Assembly: GCA_938008555.1 (NCBI GenBank)
Contig: CALLKE010000164.1
Coordinates: 1-6,525 of the forward strand
DNA: 6,525 nucleotides
Direction of reading: 5' to 3'
Source: an uncultured Pedobacter sp.
GTDB lineage: Bacteria > Bacteroidota > Bacteroidia > Sphingobacteriales > Sphingobacteriaceae
This document shows positions 6,029-6,525 of the stretch, piece after piece. Below the pieces are notes generated by a model that was not told the DNA's origin, made no database searches, and saw nothing but the letters and a program-made list of their open reading frames with translations. A program made the translations under genes and the position numbers. Numbering within the stretch: position 1 is the stretch's first letter; each line of letters begins with the position of its first letter.

Positions 6029-6458
6029 TCAAGCTATGACGGGTACGCTTGAAGACCATACCTGAATCACGTAAAAACTTACGAATGGTTTCAACAGACA
6101 CGGACACTTCGTATTCTTCATGTAGTTTGACTCGGATTTGTTCTGCATTGAGTGGACTTGTATTGACCCAATCTAGGATTTTCGCCTGATAGTCTGAGAT
6201 CAATGTATTGGGCCGACCTGAGCGATGACCTTCTTTAATCGATTCAAACTCATACAATTCCCAACGTCGGCGTTGTAGCCTTATGGTTTCTGGGATACGT
6301 TCTTGTAGAGTGGCAACTTCCGCAACACTTTTACCTTCAGAAAGCCAGAGAATAGTTTGGGCACGTTGTCTTTCACGCCAATGTTTTGCATGCTTGGCCA
6401 GAAAAATGAGTCGTTCTCGCTGTTCTAAACTAAGTGGTACAGAAACAATTCGAGGCAT
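6003..6458 (-). CDS. IS630 transposase, DNA-binding part (first frame)
   Basis: These 151 residues form the N-terminal half of the transposase, which recognises the inverted repeats. A first helix-turn-helix lies at about 10-60 (LSLEQRERLIFLAKHA ... SVAEVATLQ). It is followed by a GRP-type linker (HRSGRPNTLI) and a second, winged helix region at about 88-135 (DWVNTSPLNAEQIRVKL ... VSVETIRKFLRDSG). The frame passes the A8 run at 6022-6029 and stops six codons later (RSDCI then TGA). The next frame then takes up the conserved sequence (RDPIAFEQ). The ATG at 6458 has only a poor ribosome binding site, typical of poorly expressed transposases. Confidence 0.82.
   Translation of the reverse strand: MPRIVSVPLSLEQRERLIFLAKHAKHWRERQRAQTILWLSEGKSVAEVATLQERIPETIRLQRRRWELYEFESIKEGHRSGRPNTLISDYQAKILDWVNTSPLNAEQIRVKLHEEYEVSVSVETIRKFLRDSGMVFKRTRHSLKKKRSDCI
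6022..6029 (-). other. A8 run joining the two IS630 transposase frames
   Basis: On the minus strand eight A follow TTG. With seven A the two transposase frames would be one continuous frame (SLKK-RDPIAFEQ), so a +1 or -2 shift is needed. RNA polymerase slippage on A8, giving transcripts with seven A, would restore it; a one-base insertion mutation is the simpler alternative. A normal -1 ribosomal slip would not reach the conserved frame. Confidence 0.6.
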
Positions 6459-6491
6459 GTGTGAACATCTGTTAACTAAAAAAACTTTTTC

Positions 6492-6516
6492 GCATGATTA
6501 GTTATTTTTGTCAACT
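6492..6516 (-). repeat. Inverted repeat of IS630 element, transposase 5' side
   Basis: Read inward on the minus strand it begins AGTTGACAAA and is bordered outside by TA (6517-6518). It includes TTGACA, a perfect -35 box (6509-6514) pointing toward the transposase gene. I see no good -10 at 16-18 bp from it, so the promoter is only suggested. Confidence 0.7.
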
Positions 6517-6525
6517 TATTGATGA

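Larger units (their letters stand above)
5439..6516 (-). mobile_element. Complete IS630-family insertion sequence
   Basis: The ends are set by two features. The first and last 25 bases (5439-5463 and the complement of 6492-6516) match at 17 of 25 positions, both beginning AG-TG-CA. A TA dinucleotide also flanks each side (5437-5438 and 6517-6518), the target duplication of IS630/Tc1-mariner elements. The length of 1,078 bp suits the family. It encodes a transposase split into two frames on the minus strand. It sits at the broken edge of the ISAba1-like element. I cannot give it an ISfinder name. Confidence 0.82.

Noticed and set aside
6283..6501. Plus-strand open frame opposite the IS630 transposase
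   Set aside because: Antisense shadow of the helix-turn-helix part of the transposase, rich in Arg/Ser/Cys as expected for such a frame.
1..6525. CRISPR array, tRNA or rRNA genes
   Set aside because: No regularly spaced repeats and no tRNA- or rRNA-like segments were seen anywhere in the window.

Overview
The window is AT-rich DNA that most likely comes from Acinetobacter (probably the A. baumannii group). Three things point there: one end of an ISAba1-type IS4 element with its characteristic outward promoter; a trimeric autotransporter adhesin whose membrane anchor resembles Ata/AtaA; and, directly behind it, a TpgA-type periplasmic protein, an operon arrangement known from Acinetobacter. 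All genes except the IS4 transposase lie on the minus strand.

Layout, left to right. (1) 3-876: two small minus-strand genes, an unrecognised exported coiled-coil protein and a 71-residue protein resembling I78 peptidase inhibitors. (2) 877-1489: about 600 bp with no convincing gene, but with a good bidirectional terminator at 1094-1122 and a possible short gene remnant beside it. (3) 1490-2156: a vapBC toxin-antitoxin operon with a 4-bp gene overlap and an operator-like palindrome in front of vapB. (4) 2261-4520: an adhesin operon transcribed leftward. It consists of a very short (403 aa) trimeric autotransporter followed by tpgA, and a terminator stands after tpgA. (5) 4697-6516: nested insertion sequences. 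The left 742 bp of an ISAba1-like element are joined at a TA to a complete IS630-family element (5439-6516), which has 25-bp imperfect inverted repeats and TA on both sides. The 7 bases visible beyond the IS630 element do not look like the rest of ISAba1, so a deletion or recombination probably followed insertion.

How the parts may work together. The adhesin and its periplasmic partner probably form an outer-membrane complex tied to peptidoglycan. The remaining ISAba1 end faces away from its transposase and carries the -35 TTAGAA / -10 TTATTT promoter known to overexpress neighbouring genes such as beta-lactamases. Here it points at the adhesin operon, about 200 nt from the chosen start codon, and the operon also seems to keep its own TATAAT promoter. 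The ISAba1 copy has lost its right end and the catalytic glutamate, so it cannot move by itself and the promoter arrangement may be fixed. This is the most interesting hypothesis in the window; the remaining content is ordinary accessory-genome material.
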